Shown here: positions 24,481 to 32,900 of the stretch, piece after piece
Numbering within the stretch: the first letter of the stretch is position 1
How the letters are laid out: each line of letters opens with the position of its first letter
Source: Planctomycetaceae bacterium
GTDB lineage: Bacteria > Planctomycetota > Planctomycetia > Pirellulales > UBA7805
Assembly: GCA_902630355.1 (NCBI GenBank)
Contig: CACOUL010000002.1
Coordinates: 123,605-164,152, forward strand
Direction of reading: 5' to 3'
DNA: 40,548 nt
Position numbers and translations under genes: made by a program
Notes under the pieces: model-generated
Told to the model about the DNA's origin: nothing
The model's database searches: none
What the model saw: the letters and a program-made list of their open reading frames with translations, nothing else

Positions 24481-25377
24481 ATGCCGCAACACCGCGACCC
24501 CTTCGTTCAGTTTAAAATCTGGAATTTTGGGGGGCTCTCTCCACAGCAACTGCTGCGGCGGACCTTGAGCGAATTCCGGGAGCGACAACTTTCCGCGCGG
24601 TGCGCTCAGTTTGCCTATTTTTCGATGCTGGCGATGATGCCCATGTTGATCGTCATGGTGTACGCCATCGGGCAAATGCCCATTCAGGGGCTACTCGGAA
24701 GTTTCCTCGAATTACTCGAAAAAACACTACCGGCAGATGCGTACCAACTCTTTAGCACACAAATTTTATCGATGCAGCAGCAGAGTTCGACCACGTATAT
24801 CGCCATCAGTTGCCTCATTTTTCTCTATGCCGGATCGCGGCTTTTCGTCACGATCGGCGAAGGACTCAATGTGGCCTTCGGACACGCTCCACGCGCTCGT
24901 CGACTGCGCACCTATTGGCTTTCGCTGGCGCTGACATTCAGCATCGCTCTGCTGTTGATTGTGGCGCTCATCATTCTGGTGATCGGGCCTCAAGCCATTG
25001 AATGGGTGATTCATGGAGTGCACTTATCGGTTCCTGATTCGCTCTCTGCAAATCTGATCCGCTGGTCGGTGGTCGTCGGCGTGCTGCTGATTTTGACTTC
25101 CTCTATTTATTATCTGGTACCAGCCCACGGACTTCCCTGGCACTGGCTGAGTCCGGGAACCGTATTTGCGGTCGTGGGTTGGATTGGAGCGAGTCAGGGA
25201 TTTCGCTGGTATGTCGCAAGCTATGCCCGGTACAACCAAATTTACGGCACGCTGGGCGGTGTGATGGCCATGTTGTTTTGGCTTTATCTCACGGGTGCAA
25301 TTCTGCTCGTGGGCGCGCAGATCAACGGCATCATCTACGAGACCTTGAACTTGCCGACCGGGAAGAAGGACGATTGA
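24481..25377 (+). CDS. YihY/BrkB family inner-membrane protein
   Basis: This 298-residue polytopic protein has about six transmembrane helices, near residues 44-63, 104-121, 142-166, 185-208, 218-238 and 249-277. The family signatures AYFSMLAMMPMLIVMVYAIG, FLYAGSRLFVTIGEGLNVAFG and YNQIYGTLGGVMAMLFWLYLTGAILLVGAQIN are clear. Members were once called RNase BN by mistake; they are now seen as membrane proteins of unclear transport function. The gene starts 56 bases after the TolB-like gene on the same strand and is probably cotranscribed. No strong ribosome binding site is visible. Confidence 0.88.
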   Translation: MPQHRDPFVQFKIWNFGGLSPQQLLRRTLSEFRERQLSARCAQFAYFSMLAMMPMLIVMVYAIGQMPIQGLLGSFLELLEKTLPADAYQLFSTQILSMQQQSSTTYIAISCLIFLYAGSRLFVTIGEGLNVAFGHAPRARRLRTYWLSLALTFSIALLLIVALIILVIGPQAIEWVIHGVHLSVPDSLSANLIRWSVVVGVLLILTSSIYYLVPAHGLPWHWLSPGTVFAVVGWIGASQGFRWYVASYARYNQIYGTLGGVMAMLFWLYLTGAILLVGAQINGIIYETLNLPTGKKDD

Positions 25378-25388
25378 TCCGAGTGGGA

Positions 25389-25437
25389 CGTTTACTCCTT
25401 GACCGTTACTGCCTGACCGTTACTACCTGACAGTGCC
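25389..25437. repeat. 14-bp tandem repeat between yihY-like gene and fumC
   Basis: TGACCGTTACTGCC (25400-25413) and TGACCGTTACTACC (25414-25427) are adjacent copies differing at one base. A partial third copy TGACAGTGCC (25428-25437) follows and a degraded one (CGTTTACTCC, about 25389-25398) precedes. About 3.5 copies lie in the 210-base gap upstream of fumC. The unit is not a multiple of three, as fits non-coding DNA. Confidence 0.6.
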
Positions 25438-25587
25438 GCTAGCATTTCTACGAGCGGGCGGCTGATTCCTCTCGATTTTGCGTCTCGCTGCTAGCAGTCT
25501 CCCTGCAGAGAATCCCCTTTTTTCTCTTCCGTGGCAACTCGAATCTCGCTATTATGCGGCCCCGTTTTTCCGGGCCAGGAGTTTTTC

Positions 25588-27021
25588 ATGAGCGAATACC
25601 GAATCGAACACGATTCTATGGGCGATGTGCGCGTTGCCGCTCAGGCATACTACGGTGCGCAAACGCAGCGTGCGGTAGAAAACTTTCCCATTTCAGGATG
25701 GCCTTTGCCTCCCGCGCTGATCCGCGGGATCGGACTTGTCAAATATGCGTGCGCAACGGCAAACCGCGACCTCGGACTTCTGGGCAACGCGAGCCGGTCT
25801 CCGCTCGACGAAAAACAGATCGGCTCTCTGTTGACTGCCTGCCAAGAAGTTGCCGAAGGCAAATGGGATTGTGAGTTCCCCGTCGATGTCTTTCAGACCG
25901 GATCGGGAACGAGTAGTAACATGAACGCCAATGAGGTGATCAGCAATCGTGCGATCGAATTATCGGGTGGCGATCGATTTGCTCGCGAAAAATCGATCCA
26001 TCCCAACGATCACGTCAATATGGGCCAAAGTACGAATGACACGTTTCCCACGGCGATCCATGTTGCCGTTGCGACAGAAATTGATCGTGTGCTGGTTCCT
26101 GCGCTCGAGCGATTCAAAACGGTGCTGGAGACGAAAGCCGAGTGCTGGGACGACATTGTAAAAATTGGTCGCACACACTTAGCGGATGGAACGCCCATTC
26201 GTTTAGGGCAAGAGGTGAGTGGGCTTGCGCATCAACTCAAAGCATCCGTGCTTCGCGCAAAGCGTGCCATCGAAGCGATTTGTGAACTTCCCGTGGGTGG
26301 GACGGCGGTTGGCACTGGCATCAACACCCACCCCGAATTCGGCCGCCGGGTTGCCGAGGTTTTAGCCAACCAGACGGGACTTCCGCTGATCGAGGCGGAA
26401 AACCACTTTGAGGCCAATGCCCAACGGGATGGGCTGGTGGAGTGTCACGGCCAACTGCGAGCAATTGCCGTCACGCTGTTCAACCTCACCAACAATATCC
26501 GCTGGCTCAGTTCCGGACCACGTTGCGGCTTTCAGGAACTGCAACTCCCGACACGTCAGCCCGGCAGTTCGATCATGCCGGGAAAAGTGAATCCCGTGAT
26601 GTGCGAAAGTGCAATGCAAGTAGCGGCACGGGTGATGGGTAACGACCAAGCGATCGCCGTGAGTGGCGCTGCAGGCGGCAACTTCCAACTCAACATTATG
26701 ATGCCGATGATGGGACAAACGACTCTGGAAAGTGTTTCGCTCTTAGCGAGCGTTTGCAACGCTTTCGTCGACTTTTGTGCCGAAGAGATGGAGGCCAACA
26801 CCAAGGCTTGTGAAGACGCTGTAGAAAAGAGTCTTTCACTCGTCACGAGCCTCAATCCCTATATTGGCTACGAAAAGGCAGCAGCGCTTGCCAAGGAAGC
26901 ATTCCGCACCGGCAAAACGATTCGAGAGCTTTGCACCGAACAGGATGTCTTGCCACCTCAAGATCTCGAAAAGGCTCTCAACCCATTGCGGATGACGAGT
27001 CCACAGGCGGAGGCGACATAA
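25588..27021 (+). CDS. fumC: Fumarate hydratase, class II
   Basis: This is the TCA-cycle enzyme that interconverts fumarate and malate, an oxygen-stable homotetramer without iron. The 477 residues carry the fumarase/aspartase superfamily signature GSSIMPGKVNP, the substrate motifs GSGTSSNMNANEV and HPNDHVNMGQSTNDTFPTA, and the active-site histidine region GRTHLADGTPIRLGQE. The start at 25588 (MSEYRIEHDSMGDVRV) matches other FumC proteins and has AGGAG 7 bases upstream; the upstream 19 residues of open frame are not used. TATTAT at 25550-25555 might be its -10 element. It stands alone, with no other TCA-cycle gene beside it. Confidence 0.95.
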   Translation: MSEYRIEHDSMGDVRVAAQAYYGAQTQRAVENFPISGWPLPPALIRGIGLVKYACATANRDLGLLGNASRSPLDEKQIGSLLTACQEVAEGKWDCEFPVDVFQTGSGTSSNMNANEVISNRAIELSGGDRFAREKSIHPNDHVNMGQSTNDTFPTAIHVAVATEIDRVLVPALERFKTVLETKAECWDDIVKIGRTHLADGTPIRLGQEVSGLAHQLKASVLRAKRAIEAICELPVGGTAVGTGINTHPEFGRRVAEVLANQTGLPLIEAENHFEANAQRDGLVECHGQLRAIAVTLFNLTNNIRWLSSGPRCGFQELQLPTRQPGSSIMPGKVNPVMCESAMQVAARVMGNDQAIAVSGAAGGNFQLNIMMPMMGQTTLESVSLLASVCNAFVDFCAEEMEANTKACEDAVEKSLSLVTSLNPYIGYEKAAALAKEAFRTGKTIRELCTEQDVLPPQDLEKALNPLRMTSPQAEAT

Positions 27022-27103
27022 CACAGGCTCTTTATTAGGTTCACCGACTCACACTGATATTTTTGTAATCGATAGAACGTATTTGCGTGGCTTTCATTTC
27101 AAG

Positions 27104-28210
27104 ATGAATAAACTCTGCATTTTTTTCGTTGGCCTCTCCGTTGCAGCGGTTCTTCCGCTGTCGGTGATCGCGGAGCAACCGCCATCGTCGCCCGCAGAAA
27201 CCGTGGCCACCCGCAGTCCCAAAGAACTCATCGGGATTGCATCAAAAATAGCGGCTACCGCAAGGACACCTCGCGATTATTCCGAGATGATTTACTATCT
27301 CGATAAAGCAACTTCCAGTCAGGCAATTGTGCCAGAGCATCGGCAGTACGCTCGCAAACTGAAGGGATGGGCGCACAATCGTCTGGGAGAGCATTTTGCG
27401 GCCCAAGGCAAGGATGGGGCGGCACTGACGCAATTTGAAACAGCCGTTGAGCTGAATTTCAAGCATTGGAAGGCTCTACATAATCGTGGGGTCAGTTACG
27501 CAATGAACGACCGCCTCGATGAGGCTGCCGAGGATTTTTCTGCAACGATTCGCATCCATCCGGGGTATGCCAACGCCTGGTTCAATCGTGCGGAAGTTTT
27601 TATGAAACAAGGAAAAATCGATCTGGCGATCGAGAACTATTCGCAAGCGGTAACGCTCGATCCCAACGATGCCGGATTCCATGCGGGCAGGGGCAAGGCG
27701 TATCGTTTGCAGCAAAAACAGGGGCAGGCCGAGTCTGATTTGAACCGTGCGCTGGAACTCGATGGCCAACTGACCGAGGGTTATATTCAAAGAGGTCATC
27801 TCCGGTTGGCCCAGGGAGCCTTCGAGCAGGCTGCGGGTGATTATCGCGCTGCGGTACGCAATGATCCTCAATCGGCCGAAGCCCTCCGTTCGGTTGCCTG
27901 GATGATGGCAACGTGCGAAGATGAACGATACCGAGACAACAAACGCGCGATGCAGTTTGCGAAAAAAGCGATTGAAATCAACGGAGACGAAAATTTTCGA
28001 CTGGTCGATACATTGGCCGCTGCTCACGCTAACTCTGGTCAATTCAGTTACGCTGTGAGTGAACAACAACGGGCTATTCAACTAGCCGCCGGTCAAGCAA
28101 CGGGACAGGAATTGTATTCGCTCAAGCAGCGACTGCAGCAATACTCGCGACAAACTCCCTACCGGACGGAAGTAATTGCACAACAGCGTGATAGCTCCGG
28201 CAGATTCTAA
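27104..28210 (+). CDS. Exported TPR-repeat protein
   Basis: The 368-residue protein starts with a signal peptide (MNKLCIFFVGLSVAAVLPLSVIA). At least five tetratricopeptide repeats follow, for example HWKALHNRGVSYAMNDRLDE, ANAWFNRAEVFMKQGKIDLA and EGYIQRGHLRLAQGAFEQAA, each with the W/G/Y-A-P helix-turn-helix pattern. TPRs make protein-binding superhelices, so this is probably a periplasmic scaffold; the partner is unknown. The open frame reaches a TTG at 27083, but the ATG at 27104 gives the clean signal peptide. It follows fumC after 82 bases and is 15 bases before the CPBP protease gene, with which it may be cotranscribed. Confidence 0.85.
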   Translation: MNKLCIFFVGLSVAAVLPLSVIAEQPPSSPAETVATRSPKELIGIASKIAATARTPRDYSEMIYYLDKATSSQAIVPEHRQYARKLKGWAHNRLGEHFAAQGKDGAALTQFETAVELNFKHWKALHNRGVSYAMNDRLDEAAEDFSATIRIHPGYANAWFNRAEVFMKQGKIDLAIENYSQAVTLDPNDAGFHAGRGKAYRLQQKQGQAESDLNRALELDGQLTEGYIQRGHLRLAQGAFEQAAGDYRAAVRNDPQSAEALRSVAWMMATCEDERYRDNKRAMQFAKKAIEINGDENFRLVDTLAAAHANSGQFSYAVSEQQRAIQLAAGQATGQELYSLKQRLQQYSRQTPYRTEVIAQQRDSSGRF

Positions 28211-28225
28211 GCCCCCCTTCCTTCC

Positions 28226-28924
28226 ATGAGCGATGCCTTTCTCTATCTCGGCGGTATCGTTATTGCGGCCTACTTCTTTCGGCTCTGGTTTGAGGACTAT
28301 CGAGAAAATTCTGCGCAGCTGAAACGTTCGGATACGCTCAGTGCATCACCTGCTTTCCAGGCCAGCTATGCCGGCCTGCCGGGCGCAACTCCGGTTGGAC
28401 TACTCGCAACCTTCGTGGCGATTGGTGGCGCACTGTTAATTTTGGCGATCGAGGTCATGGGAGAATATCAGTTTGATGTTGTCGAACAACAATCGACCAT
28501 GTCGGTGCTGCTGGGAATCTATACGCTGGCTGCGGCGTTTGTCGAGGAGTTGATTTTTCGTGGATTTTTATTCTTCGACCGTCACGGCAAGTGGAAGTTG
28601 TATGGCAGCATCCTCCTTATCTCTATCCTCTTCGCACTGATCCATCCTTACATCTGGTCTTATGAGGTGCCACCGAATCAGCCGCCGTGGCTGTTTTGGA
28701 AATGGATGGGGATCCGCATCTGGCAGGCAGACGGACAACTCGATATCCAACCGATCTTTTCTACCTGCATCTTGTTCATTAATTCGCTCTGGTTTTACTA
28801 CGTCCGGTTTTTCGGTCTCAACCGTTTTCGCTCATTGATCCCCTGTATTGCCGCCCACCTGGCAAGTAATTTGGGGGTCTTTGTCATCAAGGCCGTGCAG
28901 GGCAAGGTCGTTCTCTGGGGCTAG
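28226..28924 (+). CDS. CPBP (CAAX/Abi) family intramembrane metalloprotease
   Basis: The 232-residue membrane protein has about six hydrophobic segments and the three CPBP motifs. They are EELIFRGFLFF (EExxxR), FALIHPYIW (FxxxH) and a C-terminal AAHLASNLGVF (HxxxN), which together bind the catalytic zinc. Bacterial members act on membrane proteins or peptides, and some protect against bacteriocins; the substrate here cannot be predicted. A charged loop of about 30 residues between the second and third motif is longer than in many members. It follows the TPR gene by 15 bases. Confidence 0.8.
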   Translation: MSDAFLYLGGIVIAAYFFRLWFEDYRENSAQLKRSDTLSASPAFQASYAGLPGATPVGLLATFVAIGGALLILAIEVMGEYQFDVVEQQSTMSVLLGIYTLAAAFVEELIFRGFLFFDRHGKWKLYGSILLISILFALIHPYIWSYEVPPNQPPWLFWKWMGIRIWQADGQLDIQPIFSTCILFINSLWFYYVRFFGLNRFRSLIPCIAAHLASNLGVFVIKAVQGKVVLWG

Positions 28925-29319
28925 TCGACTCCGGAAGCACGCGAATACAACATTCGGGAGCAGCGGAAGGTCTGGCGACGAAAAATGCAAAAAACACGCG
29001 TTTTTTCAAGCCGAATTGAGAAATCTTGCCAAACCGAGGGGATGAAAAAATATTCAATTTCCGTGAATGGATCGATTCGCACTAGCAACAGACCCTTTGA
29101 ACTTTTAGCATAGTTAATTCAGCTTCATTCCCGCCATCGAGATGATTCGGCTCCGCCTCCTCGACAACGGCCGCGCTGATATCCATCGAGGTTTCTTGGC
29201 GGTTATTTTCTGCTGGACCCCATGGCCTTTTCATTCGTTGGATGAAGAGAAAAACAAGCACAACTCAGTAAAAATCGACGCCCTTTTTTAGAATTTATTA
29301 AAAAGAACACGACAAGATC
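28925..29319. other. 395-base intergenic region before fusA
   Basis: No gene-like frame is present. An AT-rich patch runs from about 28980 to 29125. AAAAAAC (28989-28995) and GTTTTTT (29000-29006) form a 7-bp stem with a 4-base loop that could weakly end the CPBP transcript. CTTTTCAT (29227-29234) and ATGAAGAG (29242-29249) form an 8-bp stem with one wobble in what is probably the fusA leader. A TAGAAT at 29289-29294 might be a -10 element. No ribosomal protein or tuf gene is seen next to fusA. Confidence 0.45.
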
Positions 29320-31419
29320 ATGGACGCTACGAAGCTTCGCAATATTGGCATTTCTGCTCACATCGACTCGGGCAAGACAACCCTCAGTGAACGAATTCTG
29401 TTCTATGCGGGCCGCATTCACCGTGTACAGGAGGTACGGGGTGAGGGCGATGGCGCGACAATGGACCATATGGAATTGGAGAAAGAACGGGGGATCACGA
29501 TTACGAGTGCGGCCACTCAGGTGACGTGGGAGGAGCATCAAATCAATTTGATCGACACTCCGGGACACGTCGACTTTACCGTCGAGGTCGAACGAAGCTT
29601 GCGTGTACTGGACGGGGCGGTTCTGGTGTTGTGTGCCGTCGGTGGCGTTCAATCCCAATCTCTTACGGTCGACCGACAGATGAAACGATATCGCGTACCG
29701 CGACTCGCATTCATCAACAAAATGGATCGGACAGGAGCGAATCCCCAGCGAGTCGTCGAACAAGTTCGTGAAAAAATGAAGTGCGATGCGGTATTGATGC
29801 AACTCCCGATTGGTGCCGAAGAGGATTTTGAAGGAGTCCTCGACCTGATCACGATGAAGGCGCTCTACTTCGATGGAAGCAACGGCGAAAAAGTGCGAGC
29901 GGATGAGATTCCGGAAGATCGGCTTGACGAAGCGCAGGCGGCGCGACAACAGATGCTCGAAGCGATTTCGATGTATAGCGATGAATTGATGGAGTTGTTG
30001 CTTAGCGAAGAAGATGTTCCGGAAAAATTAATCCATCAGGTCATTGAAAGTGCCGTTCACGACCTTGATTTCACGCCCGTTTATCTGGGCACCGCGTTTC
30101 GCAACAAAGGAGTCCAACCGCTGCTCGACGCTGTGGTCCGCTATTTGCCAGCACCGATGGACCGAGACAAGGTTGCCATGGGGCACGACAATCCCGAGGA
30201 AAAAATTCCGCTGACGGTCGATCCACAAGCACCTTTTGTTGGCATGGCTTTCAAACTTGTCGATGATCCCTATGGGCAACTCACCTTCATGCGGATCTAT
30301 CAGGGGAAAATCAAAAAAGGCGAACAGTACACCAATCAGCGTACAGGTAGAAAGCAGCGATTCAGTCGAATCCTTCGAATGCACTCGGATAATCGGGAGG
30401 AAATCGACGAGGCGTCCGCGGGTGATATCGTCGCTGTGATGGGCGTCGATGCAGCAAGTGGCGACACGTATGGGCAGGACGCCGGCTATTGCACACTCGA
30501 AAGTATTTTTGTGCCCGAGCCGGTCATTAAGATGGCAGTCGAACCGCTCTCGCGGGAAGCGGGCGATCGGTTGGGCAAAGCGTTACAAAGATTTCGCAAG
30601 GAGGACCCGACCTTTCACGTAGCCACCGACGAAGAAACCGGGGAAACGGTGATTGCGGGCATGGGTGAACTTCATCTCGAAATTTATATCGAGCGGATGA
30701 AGAGAGAGTATAACTGCGAAGTATCGGTGGGCGCGCCGAAAGTCAGCTATCGGGAAACTGCCACGCGGCGGGCCGATTATGACTTTAAGCATAAGAAACA
30801 AACGGGTGGTTCCGGACAGTATGCTCATATCAAGGGTTACCTCGAACCTCTGGCAGAAGATGAGGAAGCGAGCTACCTGTTTGAAGAAAAAGTAGTCGGT
30901 GGGCGGATTCCGAAAGAATATATTCCCGCGGTCGACAAAGGATTTAAGGCCGCAATGATTAAGGGCCCCGTTGCCGAGTATCCCGTAGTAAACATTACCG
31001 CCGTGCTCGAGGACGGGTCCTATCACGAGGTCGACAGTAGCGATATGGCGTTTCAGGTTTGTAGTCGAAATTGTTTCAAAGAAACATTTTTAAAAACAAA
31101 ACCGATCTTGCTCGAACCGGTAATGAAATTGGAAGCGGAGGTCCCACCCGATTTCCAAGGTCCGGTCACCGGTGAATTGACGAGTCGTCGCGGGATTATC
31201 GTCTCGACCGACATGGCAGGAGACACCGCCATCATTATTGCCCAGGTCCCGTTGGCTGAAACGTTCGGCTATTCCACCGATTTGCGAAGTATGACGCAGG
31301 GGCAGGGAACGTTCAGCATGGAATTTTCCCACTACCGGCAAGTCCCTTCAAGTATCCAGGAAAAAATCGTGGCTGAACGGAAAGCCGAAAAAGAGAAACA
31401 GGCCGTCGGCTCGAAGTAG
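29320..31419 (+). CDS. fusA: Elongation factor G, mitochondrial/spd type
   Basis: EF-G is the GTPase that drives ribosome translocation. The 699 residues cover all five domains. G1 is AHIDSGKTT (13-21), G3 is DTPGH and G4 is [10 protein letters not shown]. The Ser in HIDSGKTT and the following [18 protein letters not shown] are typical of mitochondrial EF-G1 and the EF-G1 of spirochaetes, planctomycetes and some deltaproteobacteria, which differ from ordinary FusA (HIDAGKTT). In that group EF-G1 does translocation and a second EF-G2 does recycling, so a second copy is expected elsewhere. Domain IV has the [13 protein letters not shown] loop region. The gene stands outside the usual str operon. 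It is convergent with the DUF1501 gene. Confidence 0.93.
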   Translation: MDATKLRNIGISAHIDSGKTTLSERILFYAGRIHRVQEVRGEGDGATMDHMELEKERGITITSAATQVTWEEHQINLIDTPGHVDFTVEVERSLRVLDGAVLVLCAVGGVQSQSLTVDRQMKRYRVPRLAFINKMDRTGANPQRVVEQVREKMKCDAVLMQLPIGAEEDFEGVLDLITMKALYFDGSNGEKVRADEIPEDRLDEAQAARQQMLEAISMYSDELMELLLSEEDVPEKLIHQVIESAVHDLDFTPVYLGTAFRNKGVQPLLDAVVRYLPAPMDRDKVAMGHDNPEEKIPLTVDPQAPFVGMAFKLVDDPYGQLTFMRIYQGKIKKGEQYTNQRTGRKQRFSRILRMHSDNREEIDEASAGDIVAVMGVDAASGDTYGQDAGYCTLESIFVPEPVIKMAVEPLSREAGDRLGKALQRFRKEDPTFHVATDEETGETVIAGMGELHLEIYIERMKREYNCEVSVGAPKVSYRETATRRADYDFKHKKQTGGSGQYAHIKGYLEPLAEDEEASYLFEEKVVGGRIPKEYIPAVDKGFKAAMIKGPVAEYPVVNITAVLEDGSYHEVDSSDMAFQVCSRNCFKETFLKTKPILLEPVMKLEAEVPPDFQGPVTGELTSRRGIIVSTDMAGDTAIIIAQVPLAETFGYSTDLRSMTQGQGTFSMEFSHYRQVPSSIQEKIVAERKAEKEKQAVGSK

Positions 31420-31466
31420 AATGCGGCCCTTTTCGAGCATCCGACCCCCGGCGGACCTTGTCCCGT

Positions 31467-32882
31467 TTAAGCCCACAGCCCGGTTGCCACCTCACCTGCC
31501 ACATCGGTTAATCGGAAGTCACGACCTTGATAACGGTAGGTGAGTCGCTCGTGATCCAAACCGAGCAGATGCAACAAGGTTGCGTGAAAGTCGTTCACAT
31601 GCATCGCTTTTTCGACGATATGAAAACCTAAATCATCGGTTTTCCCATATGCGAAGCCCTTTTTCAGACCACCACCGGCGAACCATACGGTAAACGCATC
31701 CTTGTGATGATCGCGACCTGCAAGTTGCCCTCGGTCATCTTGAACCATGGGCGTTCGCCCGAATTCGGCGCCAAAAACAACGAGTGTCTCATCGAGTAAA
31801 CCGCGCACTTTCAGGTCTTTAATGAGCGCGGCGATCGGTTGATCGACCTGTCGGCATTTTCGCGGTAACCCGCCTTTGATGTTGCCGTGCGTATCCCAGC
31901 CCTGGTCGTTGAGCTGAACAAAACGCACTCCTCGCTCCACGAGTCTTCGGGCAAGAAGGCAGTTGTTGGCAAAGTTCGTCTTGCCCGGCTGGGTGCCGTA
32001 GAGATCGTGAATGTATTGCGGTTCGGCACCGATATCCATGAGTTCCGGCACGGCGGACTGCATCCGGAAAGCCAATTCGTACTGGCTTATTCGAGTCGCG
32101 ATCTCCGGATCGCCTACGCGACGCAAATGGGCCGTGTTGAGTTGGTGTACACTGTCCAGAATCCTCCGCCTCCGCGGAATATCGACTCCTGAAGGATTGG
32201 AGAGATAAAGCACAGGATCGCCCTGCGAGCGAAATTCGACACCTTGATGCACAGTGGGCAAAAAACCGCTTCCCCACATACTGTTGCCGGCCCCCGCAAT
32301 CGAACCGGTATTCATCACAATAAAATTCGGAAGATTGTCATTTTCGCTTCCGAGTCCGTAACTCACCCACGAACCAAGACTCGGTCGCCCGAACTGACCG
32401 AATCCAGTCTGGAACATTAGCTGGGCGGGCGCATGATTGAACTGTTCGGTATGCATCGAGTGAACAACCGTCAATTCATCGGCAACCGTCCCCAAATGGG
32501 GCAACAGTTCTGAAAGCTCTATCCCGCTCTCACCGCAGCGACGGAACTGGAATGGCGAACCAAAGAGATTCGGTTGTTGACGTACGAAAGCCAATCGCAA
32601 ATTTTCCCACAAGGCGTCCGGCATCTTTTCGCCATCGCGACGCTGCAATTCCGGTTTGTGGGAAAACAGATCGATCTGCGACGGTCCGCCGACCATGTGG
32701 AGGAAAATCACGTTGCGTACGCGCGAAGGAAAATGGGCCTGCAGTTCCATCCCCGACGTCGGACTTTGCGAACGTCCCTCCTGCGTCAGGAGAGACGAAC
32801 ATGCAGCAGTGGCAATCCCCACTGCACCGCGATGCAAAAGCGATCGACGGTTGTACGCTAAGATATTTTCCGGATCGGTCAT
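31467..32882 (-). CDS. DUF1501 family exported protein
   Basis: The 471-residue protein has an N-terminal RR-containing export signal ([20 protein letters not shown]). The sulfatase-like DUF1501 fold shows [51 protein letters not shown] and [24 protein letters not shown]1501 proteins are very abundant in planctomycetes and are nearly always encoded with a DUF1549/DUF1553 partner, as here (18 bases downstream of it). The alkaline-phosphatase-like fold suggests a hydrolase, perhaps on sulfated sugars, but no activity is proven to my knowledge. It is the last gene of this two-gene unit and is convergent with fusA. Confidence 0.9.
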   Translation of the reverse strand: MTDPENILAYNRRSLLHRGAVGIATAACSSLLTQEGRSQSPTSGMELQAHFPSRVRNVIFLHMVGGPSQIDLFSHKPELQRRDGEKMPDALWENLRLAFVRQQPNLFGSPFQFRRCGESGIELSELLPHLGTVADELTVVHSMHTEQFNHAPAQLMFQTGFGQFGRPSLGSWVSYGLGSENDNLPNFIVMNTGSIAGAGNSMWGSGFLPTVHQGVEFRSQGDPVLYLSNPSGVDIPRRRRILDSVHQLNTAHLRRVGDPEIATRISQYELAFRMQSAVPELMDIGAEPQYIHDLYGTQPGKTNFANNCLLARRLVERGVRFVQLNDQGWDTHGNIKGGLPRKCRQVDQPIAALIKDLKVRGLLDETLVVFGAEFGRTPMVQDDRGQLAGRDHHKDAFTVWFAGGGLKKGFAYGKTDDLGFHIVEKAMHVNDFHATLLHLLGLDHERLTYRYQGRDFRLTDVAGEVATGLWA

Positions 32883-32900
32883 CGTCTTGCGATAAAAAAA

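Noticed and set aside
29227-29249. 8-bp stem before fusA as a terminator
   Set aside because: It has no T run on either strand at the right side and includes a G-U pair. It is more likely a chance or leader hairpin.
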